From Jiulongibacter sp966250325 (GTDB taxonomy: Bacteria; Bacteroidota; Bacteroidia; Cytophagales; Spirosomataceae), in contig CBINGY010000018.1 in NCBI GenBank assembly GCA_966250325.1, positions 11,622-75,621 of the forward strand: a DNA stretch of 64,000 nt, read 5' to 3'. Position 1 is the first letter of the stretch; every line of letters begins with the position of its first letter. Under the pieces are notes generated by a model. It saw nothing but the letters and a program-made list of their open reading frames with translations, searched no databases and was not told the origin of the DNA. Shown here one piece after another: positions 1-8,934 of the stretch. Both the position numbers and the translations under genes were made by a program.

Positions 1-755
1 CCACATTGGAATCTACTACCTGGAATAACACGCCAGTAGAACGTTCCTTTAGTCTGGGTACCATGGGACAATTCACGCTGGTACGTGAAGCCGCTTGTGT
101 GAAAATTGAGGTGGACATGCCCTATCCGTCGGCTGCTATTGTGGGCTGCGGGGTCATGACCGGCTATGGTTCCGTGGTAAATGCCGCCAAAGTGCAGCCG
201 GGAAGGTCGGTGGTGGTTCTGGGCACAGGCGGAGTAGGCTTAAATGTGATTCAGGGTGCCCGAATAGCTGGGGCCGGCAGTATAATAGCAGTGGATATAA
301 ACCCATTAAGACTGCAAATGGCCAGAAACTACGGAGCCACACATACCATTCTGGCAACCAGAGAAGATAAGGGTCTCCTGAAAGCCGCCGCGGAAGTCAA
401 GGCTTTGACTCAGGGTCGCGGAGCCGATTACGCCTTTGAATGCACCGCCATTCCCGAACTCGGTGCGGCACCGCTGGCCATGGTTCGCAATGCGGGAATG
501 GCCGTTCAGGTGAGTGGAATTGAACAGGAAATAACCATTGATATGAATCTTTTTGAATGGGATAAGGTGTACATCAATCCACTTTATGGCAAAACCCGTC
601 CGCAAATAGATTTTCCTATTCTGCAGTCGCTGTATGCCAAAGGCGAACTACTGCTGGATGAAATGGTGACCCGCACCTACCCATTGGAAAAGCTGGGGGA
701 AGCTTTTACTGATATGCATGCCGGCAATAACGCCAAGGGTGTCATTGTATTTTAA
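1..755 (+). CDS. Zinc-type (MDR) alcohol dehydrogenase, 3' part only
   Basis: This is the C-terminal part of a medium-chain dehydrogenase/reductase; the reading frame is open to the left edge, so the start and the N-terminal catalytic zinc domain lie outside the window. The visible part begins in the domain junction with GCGVMTGYGSV, followed by a Rossmann nucleotide-binding motif LGTGGVG and an acidic AVDIN that would bind the NAD ribose. The family oxidises alcohols or hydroxymethyl-thiol adducts with NAD. The esterase 9 bp downstream belongs to the group that includes S-formylglutathione hydrolases, so a two-step alcohol or aldehyde pathway is possible, but this is inference. The exact substrate cannot be read from this fragment. 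Confidence 0.85.
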   Translation, partial: TLESTTWNNTPVERSFSLGTMGQFTLVREAACVKIEVDMPYPSAAIVGCGVMTGYGSVVNAAKVQPGRSVVVLGTGGVGLNVIQGARIAGAGSIIAVDINPLRLQMARNYGATHTILATREDKGLLKAAAEVKALTQGRGADYAFECTAIPELGAAPLAMVRNAGMAVQVSGIEQEITIDMNLFEWDKVYINPLYGKTRPQIDFPILQSLYAKGELLLDEMVTRTYPLEKLGEAFTDMHAGNNAKGVIVF

Positions 756-764
756 ACGTAAATC

Positions 765-1574
765 ATGAGTAAGTTCTTCACCACAGAAACCGCGGAATAC
801 CACGACCTGCACTTCATCACGGTGAAAAGTCGGGCAATGAATAGACGGGCAGACATAACGGTTTACAATCCGTGTCTTGAAAAAGAACATCTGAAATCTG
901 TTCCGTTAGTTATCCTACTCCATGGGGTGTACGGCAGTCACTGGGCCTGGGCACTGAAAGGAAAAGTGTATGAAACACTGAATCAAATGATCGCCTCTGG
1001 CGAGGTTTCTCCCATGATTCTAGCTATGCCATCCGATGGTCTTTTCGGCGATGGAAGCGGCTATTTGCCCCATATTTCCGAAAATTACGAACGATGGATC
1101 ACAGAAGACGTGATTGAGGTAATGAACGAACAATATCCGGAAATTGATGAAAAATCCCCCGTTTTCATTGCAGGCCTTTCCATGGGTGGCTATGGGGCAT
1201 TACGACTGGGTGCCAAATATCCGCACCTATTTCACGGTATTTCCGGATTATCTTCCATCACAAAATTTGAACAGCACGGTGACTTTTTACAAGATTTTGA
1301 CCAGCTAATAAATGTGGTAACTGAAAAGCAGGATCTTATGGAGTTGCTTGTTCAAAACCGTTCTGCCATACCACCTTTCCGGTTTGATTGCGGCATAGAC
1401 GACCCTCTGATACGCCCAAACCGCGAACTGCACGAGGCTCTGGAAAACTTGAAAATAGAGCACCTCTACGAGGAATATTCGGGAGCCCACAGTTGGGATT
1501 ACTGGCAGATGAACATCGGTTCCACATTTCGTTTCTTCGATCAACTAGTCACTACCTCTCAGACCATCGGTTGA
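765..1574 (+). CDS. Alpha/beta-hydrolase esterase (esterase D / FrmB-like)
   Basis: Cytoplasmic serine esterase of 269 residues with no signal peptide. The oxyanion-hole segment LLHGVYGS lies near residues 51-58, the nucleophile elbow GLSMGGYG puts the catalytic serine at about residue 139, and GAHSWDYW carries the likely catalytic histidine near 242; D208 or D212 would complete the triad. The GxSMGGYGA elbow is typical of the family with S-formylglutathione hydrolase and tributyrin esterases. It follows the dehydrogenase gene after 9 bp and is probably co-transcribed with it. Specific substrate unknown. Confidence 0.85.
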   Translation: MSKFFTTETAEYHDLHFITVKSRAMNRRADITVYNPCLEKEHLKSVPLVILLHGVYGSHWAWALKGKVYETLNQMIASGEVSPMILAMPSDGLFGDGSGYLPHISENYERWITEDVIEVMNEQYPEIDEKSPVFIAGLSMGGYGALRLGAKYPHLFHGISGLSSITKFEQHGDFLQDFDQLINVVTEKQDLMELLVQNRSAIPPFRFDCGIDDPLIRPNRELHEALENLKIEHLYEEYSGAHSWDYWQMNIGSTFRFFDQLVTTSQTIG

Positions 1575-1797
1575 TTCAAAACCAAAAGACTCTTATAGCT
1601 GCGGAAAAATGCCGGATTTCTCCCTCGCCTCGAACGGGATCCTCTGAAATATGGGACAATTTCAAGGTAGTTCTTTTGAAAAATAGGTGCCACATTATAA
1701 AATGAAACCTATAAACACATAATTATCAACTACTTAAGTACAAATAAAAAATTGCACTTAAATTATAAAGTGGAACGACTGGCATAGGTATTCAGGT

Positions 1798-1805
1798 CAA
1801 CTTTG
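1798..1805 (+). promoter_or_regulatory. Possible -7 element ahead of the polysaccharide locus
   Basis: CAACTTTG differs by one base from the Bacteroidota -7 consensus TAnnTTTG and lies 25 bp before the GH53 start. No clear -33 TTTG is visible. It is the best candidate in the 255-bp gap between the esterase and GH53, which otherwise shows no gene. Confidence 0.35.
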
Positions 1806-1829
1806 CATCGTGAATTGAACCTTTTCCCT

Positions 1830-2963
1830 ATGAGGAAATACCTTTACCTGACCCTACTTAATATTTTACCCTTTGCCTTGCCGGGTTGTGCAGTTAAATC
1901 ACAGCCCAAACCTCCCGATGTATTTCTGGGTGCAGATCTCTCCTACGTCAACGAACTGGAAGATTGCGGCGGCAGCTACCGGGTCAATCGTGAAAAAGCA
2001 GATCCATACCGCTTATTTGCCAAGGAAGGAGCAAATATTGTACGACTCAGACTCTGGCATACACCCGACTGGACCAGCTACTCTACCTTACGGGACGTCA
2101 AAAAATCAATACGCCGTGCGAAGGACGTTCAGATGCAGGTCTTACTTGATTTCCATTATTCAGATACCTGGGCCGACCCGGCCCATCAGATCATTCCTGA
2201 AGTCTGGAAGGGTATCGGAGATGTTGAAACATTGGGCGATAGCCTGTATCAATATACCTTGGGCGTACTTAATGACCTCCACCGCGACGGACTTACCCCG
2301 GAGTTTGTACAGATCGGAAATGAGATTAATTCCGAAATACTGATGGAAAAACCGACGGCAGAAAACGGACCTACGAACTGGCCCAGAAATACCTTGCTGC
2401 TAAATCGGGGATTGGAAGCAGTGAAAGACTTTAACCAGACGAACAATGAACAGATTAAAACCATGCTTCATGTAGCTCAGCCAGAAAATGCCCGCGAATG
2501 GTTTAAACAAGCTTTCGAAAATAAGTTAGGGGAATTTGACCTCATCGGTCTGAGTTATTACCCGAACTGGTCGGAGTATAACCTCACACAGCTGACTGAA
2601 ACCATCGCATTTCTCAGAACCTCCTATAACAAAGAAGTCTGGGTGGTGGAAGCCGGCTATCCCTACACCCTGAAAAATTTCGACCAGGCAGATAATGTAT
2701 TGGGTCAGGGATCTAATCTGGACGGATATCCGGTATCACCTGAAGGCCAGCTGAGTTTTATGATTGATCTTACCAATGCAGTGATTAACGGAGGAGGCAA
2801 AGGTGTGATCTATTGGGAGGCCGCCTGGATCTCCACCTCCTGCAAAACCCGCTGGGGAACTGGTTCTCATTGGGAAAACGCAGCCTTCTTTGACGCAGAA
2901 CGCCTGAATGAGGCTTTGCCAGTATTTCAATTTCTCCATCATACATACCTTAAACAAGACTGA
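1830..2963 (+). CDS. GH53 endo-beta-1,4-galactanase, lipoprotein
   Basis: Predicted arabinogalactan endo-beta-1,4-galactosidase of 377 residues. The N-terminus is a lipoprotein signal with lipobox LPGC (Cys20), so the enzyme should sit on a membrane surface. The TIM barrel shows the GH53 landmarks: FLGADLSYVNELE after the signal, VRLRLW, LLDFHYSDTWADP, the acid/base IGNEIN (about Glu165) and the nucleophile VVEAGYPY (about Glu274). The ATG at 1830 is preferred over an upstream TTG because it starts directly at the signal peptide. Expected action is cleavage of beta-1,4-galactan side chains of pectin. It lies 25 bp upstream of susC and is the first gene of the locus. Confidence 0.92.
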   Translation: MRKYLYLTLLNILPFALPGCAVKSQPKPPDVFLGADLSYVNELEDCGGSYRVNREKADPYRLFAKEGANIVRLRLWHTPDWTSYSTLRDVKKSIRRAKDVQMQVLLDFHYSDTWADPAHQIIPEVWKGIGDVETLGDSLYQYTLGVLNDLHRDGLTPEFVQIGNEINSEILMEKPTAENGPTNWPRNTLLLNRGLEAVKDFNQTNNEQIKTMLHVAQPENAREWFKQAFENKLGEFDLIGLSYYPNWSEYNLTQLTETIAFLRTSYNKEVWVVEAGYPYTLKNFDQADNVLGQGSNLDGYPVSPEGQLSFMIDLTNAVINGGGKGVIYWEAAWISTSCKTRWGTGSHWENAAFFDAERLNEALPVFQFLHHTYLKQD

Positions 2964-2988
2964 ATTTTTAAACTTAAACGCTAATCAG

Positions 2989-5900
2989 ATGCAAAAAACA
3001 ATTTTTGAATCGGGAAAGTCGGAAATAAGCCGGGGTTACCGGATACTTCTGATTCTTTTCCTGAGTTTCGCTGGTAGCCTTACCTACGCCCAATCGACCG
3101 TAACGGGGAAGGTATCAGACAACCGCGAGGGTGACGGATTGCCCGGTGCTACCATCACCGTTAAAGGTAGTTCTACAGGTACTACCACAGACATGGACGG
3201 AAATTACAGCGTAAACGTACCGAATGGTTCTGCCGTACTGGTTTTCAGCTTTATTGGCAAGACCCCTCAGGAAATCGCAGTCAATAACCGCTCAGTAGTG
3301 AATGTTACCCTTCGCGACGATGCCGTTTCTCTCGGCGAGGTAGTGGTAATCGGCTATGGTACTCAGAAAAAGAAAGACCTTACAGGCTCCGTACTTTCCG
3401 TGACAGAAAATGACTTCGTAAAAGGAAACGTAACCACTGCAGATCAGTTGATTACCGGCAAAATGGCCGGTGTTCAGATCACTTCTGCCGGTGGGGCTCC
3501 GGGCTCTGCAGCCTCGATACGTATCCGGGGCGGATCATCTCTGAATGCCAGCAACGATCCCCTCATTGTCATTGATGGTGTACCTATTGACAACAGCAGT
3601 ATATCGGGTGCTTCAAACCCACTTAGCTTCATTAACCCAAATGATATTGAGTCATTTAACGTTTTAAAAGATGCTTCTGCTGCCGCTATTTACGGTTCCC
3701 GTGCAGCCAATGGGGTTATCATCATTACCACCAAAAAAGGCCGTAAAGGAGCCGGAACCAAAGTGAATTTCAGCAGCCGCTATGCCGTGGCTCAGAACAC
3801 CCGTCAGGTTGATGTACTCAGTGCAGATGAATTTCGTCAGGCGGTGGAGACGTACGGAAACTCGGTACAGAAAACCTTGCCGGGTACGGCTGAGACCAAC
3901 TGGCAGGATGTGATTTTCAGAGATGCCCATACGCAGGACAATAACCTGAGTATTACCGGTGCTTTAAAAAACATTCCTTACCGGGCCTCTGTAGGTTATC
4001 TAAATCAGAACGGTACCCTAAAGACTTCTAATCTGAAGCGTGCTTCGGCCACAGTGGGCATCAGCCCTACGCTTCTCAAAGATCATCTGGTGCTGGATGC
4101 CAACCTCAAAATGGCCAACAGCCAGTCGCAGTTTGCCGATGAGGGGGCGGTAGGTACAGCTATCAGTTTTGACCCTACGCAGCCTGTTTATTCGGATAGC
4201 GATCAGTTTGGAGGATATTTCAACTGGATCAATCAAAGCGGTGGAATCGAAGCCCTTGGGCCCAGTAACCCGCTGGCCATGCTGGAGCTTCGTGATAATC
4301 AGGGAACACTGAACAGGTATATCGGAAATATTTCGGCTACCTACACGTTTCATGGACTTCCCCGTTTGAAAGCGGTGATCAATGCAGGTTTTGATCGTTC
4401 AAAAACCAACGGTAGCGATGTGGTGAGTGAACTGATTTCTGCAACAAGTTTTAATAACGGAGGCTCGGTGAATACCTATTCGCAGAACAGAAACAATAAA
4501 ACGTTTCAGGCCTATCTGAACTACGCCTACACAGGCAGTTCCCAAAGTTTTGATGCCATGGCCGGGTATGAGTATCAGGGTTTTATCCGCGAAAACCAGA
4601 ATAATGTGGTTTTTGGCAACCCGGCAGTACCCGAAAGACCTAATTATTTCAAAACAGAATATCGTCTGGCTTCGCAGTTTGGACGGGTGAATTACCAGCT
4701 GATGGACAAGTATCTGGCTACCGTTACGCTTCGCCGCGATGGTACCAGCCGATTCTCACCGGCCAATCGTTGGGGATTATTCCCTTCTGCCGCTCTGGCC
4801 TGGAAAATCAATGAGGAGCTCAAAGCCACAGATACGTTCAGTGACCTCAAACTTCGTTTGGGCTGGGGTGTTACCGGTCAGCAGGATATTAATTCAGGAG
4901 ACTTCCCCTACCTGCCGGCTTATACACCTTCACAGGGTCTGTTCTATGATTTTGGCGGTACTTTTTACGATTTGCTGCGTCCGAATCCGTACGATGCCAA
5001 CATCAAATGGGAGGAAACGGCTTCATCAAACATTGGTCTGGATTTCGGACTTCGTAAAATCAGGCTATCGGGTAGCATTGATTTCTATCTCAAAAACACC
5101 AAAGACCTGATCAACCAGATCGATGCTCCGGCCGGTTCTAACTTCTCAAATAAAGTGGTGACCAACATTGGATCTATGGAAAATAAAGGGGTGGAACTCA
5201 ACCTGAACTACACACCCATACAGAGCAATGACTTCAACTGGGATGTCAACTTCAACATTACGCACAACCGCAACAAGATCACGGCCCTTACGCGTAACGC
5301 CGATCCTTCGTACATTGGCGTGCTAACCGGTGGAATCAGCGGAGGCACAGGTTCTCTGGGTCAGATTCACTCCACAGGTTTTCCAAGGTCTACGTTTTAT
5401 CTGTATCAACAGGTCTATGATGAAAATGGAAAACCACTGGAGGCTGTCTTTGTGGATAGAAACGGTGATGGCAGCGTAACCGAAAATGACCGTTATCACG
5501 CCTACAGCCCGGATCCCAAATATTTCATGGGTTTCACAACACAGATGCGTTACAAAGACTTTAACATGGGCTTCATTCTAAGAAGCAATGTAGGTAACTA
5601 TATTTTCAATAACGTGCAGTCGGGCGGAAGCAGCTATGCCAGCATGCTGGGAGCCGGAAACTTTATCTTCAACCTCAACGCCAATGTGTTGAATACAGGT
5701 TTCCGCAATTTCACACGTCGTGAACAGATCCTGTTGTCAGATCTCTTCCTTGAGAATGCATCGTTCCTTAGAATGGATAACCTGAACTTTGGATACGACC
5801 TCACGAACGTGTTGAAATCTGGCAAAGTGCAGGCAAATCTGGGCTTTATCATCCAGAATGTATTCACCGTAACCAATTACACCGGCCTGGATCCCGAAGT

Positions 5901-6003
5901 GGTTTCTGTTGACACAAATACCAACAGCAGCACCTTTGGTATTGACCGGAACATCTATCCGCGTCCGCGTACCTACAGTTTAACTCTAAACGTGAACTTC
6001 TAA
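2989..6003 (+). CDS. susC: SusC/RagA-family TonB-linked outer-membrane transporter
   Basis: TonB-dependent oligosaccharide importer of 1004 residues. In order: signal peptide ending near TYAQ, a carboxypeptidase-regulatory-like domain (VTGKVSDNREGDGLPGATI), the SusC signature LGEVVVIGYGTQKKKDLTGSV, a plug domain (IRIRGGSSL, VIDGVPIDN) and a long C-terminal barrel ending in an aromatic residue (LNVNF). The ATG at 2989 is chosen because upstream in-frame codons overlap GH53 and do not form a signal peptide. It pairs with the SusD protein encoded 4 bp downstream. The locus context suggests galactan- or starch-derived oligosaccharides as cargo. Confidence 0.97.
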   Translation: MQKTIFESGKSEISRGYRILLILFLSFAGSLTYAQSTVTGKVSDNREGDGLPGATITVKGSSTGTTTDMDGNYSVNVPNGSAVLVFSFIGKTPQEIAVNNRSVVNVTLRDDAVSLGEVVVIGYGTQKKKDLTGSVLSVTENDFVKGNVTTADQLITGKMAGVQITSAGGAPGSAASIRIRGGSSLNASNDPLIVIDGVPIDNSSISGASNPLSFINPNDIESFNVLKDASAAAIYGSRAANGVIIITTKKGRKGAGTKVNFSSRYAVAQNTRQVDVLSADEFRQAVETYGNSVQKTLPGTAETNWQDVIFRDAHTQDNNLSITGALKNIPYRASVGYLNQNGTLKTSNLKRASATVGISPTLLKDHLVLDANLKMANSQSQFADEGAVGTAISFDPTQPVYSDSDQFGGYFNWINQSGGIEALGPSNPLAMLELRDNQGTLNRYIGNISATYTFHGLPRLKAVINAGFDRSKTNGSDVVSELISATSFNNGGSVNTYSQNRNNKTFQAYLNYAYTGSSQSFDAMAGYEYQGFIRENQNNVVFGNPAVPERPNYFKTEYRLASQFGRVNYQLMDKYLATVTLRRDGTSRFSPANRWGLFPSAALAWKINEELKATDTFSDLKLRLGWGVTGQQDINSGDFPYLPAYTPSQGLFYDFGGTFYDLLRPNPYDANIKWEETASSNIGLDFGLRKIRLSGSIDFYLKNTKDLINQIDAPAGSNFSNKVVTNIGSMENKGVELNLNYTPIQSNDFNWDVNFNITHNRNKITALTRNADPSYIGVLTGGISGGTGSLGQIHSTGFPRSTFYLYQQVYDENGKPLEAVFVDRNGDGSVTENDRYHAYSPDPKYFMGFTTQMRYKDFNMGFILRSNVGNYIFNNVQSGGSSYASMLGAGNFIFNLNANVLNTGFRNFTRREQILLSDLFLENASFLRMDNLNFGYDLTNVLKSGKVQANLGFIIQNVFTVTNYTGLDPEVVSVDTNTNSSTFGIDRNIYPRPRTYSLTLNVNF

Positions 6004-6007
6004 AAAG

Positions 6008-7552
6008 ATGAGAAAATTAACCATATATCTGGGTGTTTTTGCCTTACTGATAAGCCTGAACGCCTGCCAGACACTCGACACCAAGCCTTTTGTGGGTCAG
6101 GTTTCTGATCTGGTTTATGAAAATCCGGCCAATTACAAAAAAGTTCTGGCCAAAATGTATGCAGGTCTTGCCGTTTCAGGTATTGAACCTCAGGATGGCA
6201 ACGTTGATTTACAAGGAATCGATGGCGGCTCGCAATCCTACCTCAGAGCCTATTGGTACCTGCAGCAGTTTACCACCGATGAGGCGATTGTAGGATGGGG
6301 TGATCCCGGTTTGCCAGATCTTCATGCCTCTTCCTGGACCTCCAGCAACCAATGGACCTCCAATTTCTATTACCGGGTGATGTATCAGGTAGCCGTGGCC
6401 AACGAGTTTATCCGCGAAACCTCAGAAGAAAAACTGGCCTCCAGAGGAATCTCAAATAATGCTGAAATCGGCACCTACCGATCAGAAGCCCGCTTTTTGA
6501 GAGCTCTTGCCTATTATCATGCCCTGGATCTCTTTGGCAGTGTACCTTTTGTAACAGAAGCCGATCCAGTGGGCTCGTTCCTTCCGCAGCAAATCAGCCG
6601 GGCCGATCTTTTTGCCTATCTGGAGACTGAGCTCAAAGCTCTGGAAAGCGAATTACCGGCTCCCAGACAAAATGAATATGGCAGAGCTGATCAGGCAGCG
6701 GCATGGATGACTCTGGCAAAACTTTATCTCAATGCCGAGGTATATACAGGAACTGCCAAATGGACAGAAGCTGCTACCTATGCCAAAAAAGTGATTGATG
6801 CGGGTTATCAGCTCACTTCCAATTACCAGGCAAACTTCATGGCCGATAACAACACCTCTTCTGAACTGATTTTTACCATCAATTATGACGGAAGTCAGAC
6901 CCAGACCTGGGGTGGTACTACCACGCTCATTCATGCACAGGTAGGTGGTACCATGAATCCGGCAGATTTTGGTATTGACGGTGGATGGAGCGGCTTCAGA
7001 ACCACCCCGCAGTTTGTAGCTCTTTTTGACAGCGATCTTTCAGATGCCCGCAGGCTTTTGCATTCGGATGGTCAGAAGTTACAGATCGATGAAATCGGAA
7101 ACTTTGACAACGGTTTTGCCGTAACCAAATGGACGAATAAAACCTCCACCGGCGGTACCGGGAAAAACCTGACGCATACCGATACCGACTTTGGCCTGTA
7201 TCGATTATCTGATGCCTATCTGATGTATGCAGAAGCCGTTACCCGTGGCGGAAACGGGGATGCCGCTCTGGCCTTGAATCTCGTGAATCAGTTGAGAAAC
7301 CGGGCAGGTGCAGATCCCGTAAACTCGCTGAACCTAAATTTCCTGCTCGATGAGCGGGGAAGAGAGCTCTTCTGGGAGGCACATCGCCGCACAGACCTGG
7401 TTCGCTTCGGCAAATTCACTACCGGTTACACCTGGTCATGGAAAGGAAATGTGAAGGAAGGTCGGGATATCGAGCCTTTCCGCACGGTATTCCCAATCGC
7501 CTCATCGGATATTGTGGCCAATACAAATCTCAGACAAAACACGGGGTATTAA
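6008..7552 (+). CDS. susD: SusD/RagB-family glycan-binding lipoprotein
   Basis: Surface lipoprotein of 514 residues with lipobox LNAC near residue 20. SusD features include the N-terminal aromatic-rich region, the helix with SEARFLRALAYYHALDLFGSVPFV (TPR-like helices), and the C-terminal RGRELFWEAHRRTDLVRFGKF segment typical of the family. It forms the lid of the SusCD complex and captures oligosaccharides. The gene starts 4 bp after susC, so translation is likely coupled. Confidence 0.97.
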   Translation: MRKLTIYLGVFALLISLNACQTLDTKPFVGQVSDLVYENPANYKKVLAKMYAGLAVSGIEPQDGNVDLQGIDGGSQSYLRAYWYLQQFTTDEAIVGWGDPGLPDLHASSWTSSNQWTSNFYYRVMYQVAVANEFIRETSEEKLASRGISNNAEIGTYRSEARFLRALAYYHALDLFGSVPFVTEADPVGSFLPQQISRADLFAYLETELKALESELPAPRQNEYGRADQAAAWMTLAKLYLNAEVYTGTAKWTEAATYAKKVIDAGYQLTSNYQANFMADNNTSSELIFTINYDGSQTQTWGGTTTLIHAQVGGTMNPADFGIDGGWSGFRTTPQFVALFDSDLSDARRLLHSDGQKLQIDEIGNFDNGFAVTKWTNKTSTGGTGKNLTHTDTDFGLYRLSDAYLMYAEAVTRGGNGDAALALNLVNQLRNRAGADPVNSLNLNFLLDERGRELFWEAHRRTDLVRFGKFTTGYTWSWKGNVKEGRDIEPFRTVFPIASSDIVANTNLRQNTGY

Positions 7553-7573
7553 TCAGTTAAACAGAATCAGACA

Positions 7574-8872
7574 ATGAAAGCAATCAAATATATCTGGCTG
7601 TTGGTGATGGGAGCACTGGCACTATCTTCCTGCGAAAAAGAAGAAATCAAGGCCATGCTGAACGCTACGGCAAAACCCGGAGTAAACCTTTCATCACAAA
7701 ACATAACGCTGTTAAAAGAAAGCGAAAACGACAATGCACTCACCATTTCCTGGACAAAACCCGATTTCGGATACCCGGCGGCAGCCCAGTACCGAATCCT
7801 GATTGACAAGGCAGGAAACGGTTTTGCGGCTCCTCAGACTTTTTCTACCGGTACAGAGCTGACGAAAAGCTGGACGCACAAGCAGCTCAATAGCTTACTT
7901 CAAAGCATGGGCTACAAAGGAAACGAGGCTGCAAGTCTGGAAATCGTAGTGGAATCTATTCTGAGTGCCGATGTGGTGCAACGCTCGGAAAGTATGACAC
8001 TTTCTGCCCTTACTTATCTGGACAAACTGGATCTGAGCAGCCCCTGGGGTGTGGTTGGCTCCGGAGCTGTAAACGGATGGGACGGCCCGGATATGCCGTT
8101 TTACAAAACCGCCAGTAACGGTATTTATGTAGCGTATGTAACGCTTCTGGAAGGCGAAATCAAGATTCGTCAGAATAACGATTGGGCCGTAAACTACGGA
8201 GATAACGGGGCTGATGGCACTCTTGAAAGAGACGGGGCAAACATCGCGGTAAAAGCAGGAACCTACGCCATTACATTTGACGAGAACGCCTTAACCTATA
8301 CCATCGAAAAACTTTCGTGGGGAATTGTGGGCTCGGCCGCTCCAAACGGATGGGATGGACCCGATGTCAACTTTTTCTATGACCCTTCCTCCGATCAGTG
8401 GAGGGCCATTGCAAAGCTTGGAACCGGAGAAATAAAGATTCGCAAAAACAATGACTGGGGTCTGAATTATGGCGATAATGGTGCCGATGGAACGCTGGAG
8501 AAGGACGGATCAAACATCGCGGTTTCCGAAGGAACCTATCTCATCACGTTCAATGCCAACGAACTTACGGTTACCCTGGAGGAAATTGACGTTCCCGGTA
8601 TTGTTGGTTCCGCTGCACCAAACAGCTGGGATGGTCCGGATGTAGCCATGATCCCCGATTTCTCCAGGGATGGCGTCTGGATAGCTCAAGGTGTGCAGTT
8701 AAAGGCCGGAGAGATCAAGTTCAGAATGAACAACGACTGGGCCGTAAATTACGGTGATAATGGTGCCGACGGCTCGCTCGAAAAAGACGGATCGAATATC
8801 GTGGTGGCAGCCGGCAAATACGATATCGAACTTAATCTGACAGATCTTACCTACAAGATCACTTCAAAATAA
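7574..8872 (+). CDS. SusE/SusF-like outer-membrane lipoprotein with three glycan-binding repeats
   Basis: Predicted surface lipoprotein of 432 residues (lipobox LSSC, about Cys17). An N-terminal SusE-type domain with ALTISWTKPDFGYP is followed by three close repeats of about 95 residues beginning near residues 157, 248 and 342. Each repeat opens with GxVGSxAxNxWDGPD, continues with EIKxRxNNDWxxNYGDNGADGxLExDG and ends in a beta-strand-rich segment. Known SusE/SusF proteins use such modules to hold starch at the cell surface, with tryptophans in the sugar site. Here they fit a binding role for the SusCD system. It is the last gene before a strong hairpin terminator. Confidence 0.93.
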   Translation: MKAIKYIWLLVMGALALSSCEKEEIKAMLNATAKPGVNLSSQNITLLKESENDNALTISWTKPDFGYPAAAQYRILIDKAGNGFAAPQTFSTGTELTKSWTHKQLNSLLQSMGYKGNEAASLEIVVESILSADVVQRSESMTLSALTYLDKLDLSSPWGVVGSGAVNGWDGPDMPFYKTASNGIYVAYVTLLEGEIKIRQNNDWAVNYGDNGADGTLERDGANIAVKAGTYAITFDENALTYTIEKLSWGIVGSAAPNGWDGPDVNFFYDPSSDQWRAIAKLGTGEIKIRKNNDWGLNYGDNGADGTLEKDGSNIAVSEGTYLITFNANELTVTLEEIDVPGIVGSAAPNSWDGPDVAMIPDFSRDGVWIAQGVQLKAGEIKFRMNNDWAVNYGDNGADGSLEKDGSNIVVAAGKYDIELNLTDLTYKITSK

Positions 8873-8890
8873 ATGGTTGAATCATTTGAA

Positions 8891-8922
8891 AACAGTGGGG
8901 CAAATGCCCCACTGTTTCTTTG
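8891..8922 (+). terminator. Hairpin terminator after the SusE-like gene
   Basis: A perfect 12-bp stem AACAGTGGGGCA / TGCCCCACTGTT (8891-8902 with 8905-8916) is followed by a short T-rich run. It probably ends or attenuates the susCDE transcript before the amylase gene. The stem is close to the amylase start and may lower its expression. Confidence 0.75.
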
Positions 8923-8934
8923 AAATGCATGGAT

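Noticed and set aside
765..1574. Firm naming of the esterase as S-formylglutathione hydrolase
   Set aside because: The fold and the elbow fit, but no glutathione-pathway genes are visible beyond the partial dehydrogenase, so only the wider family is called.
2908..2988. Longer SusC start inside the GH53 gene
   Set aside because: The extra 27 residues do not form a signal peptide, whereas ATG at 2989 does.
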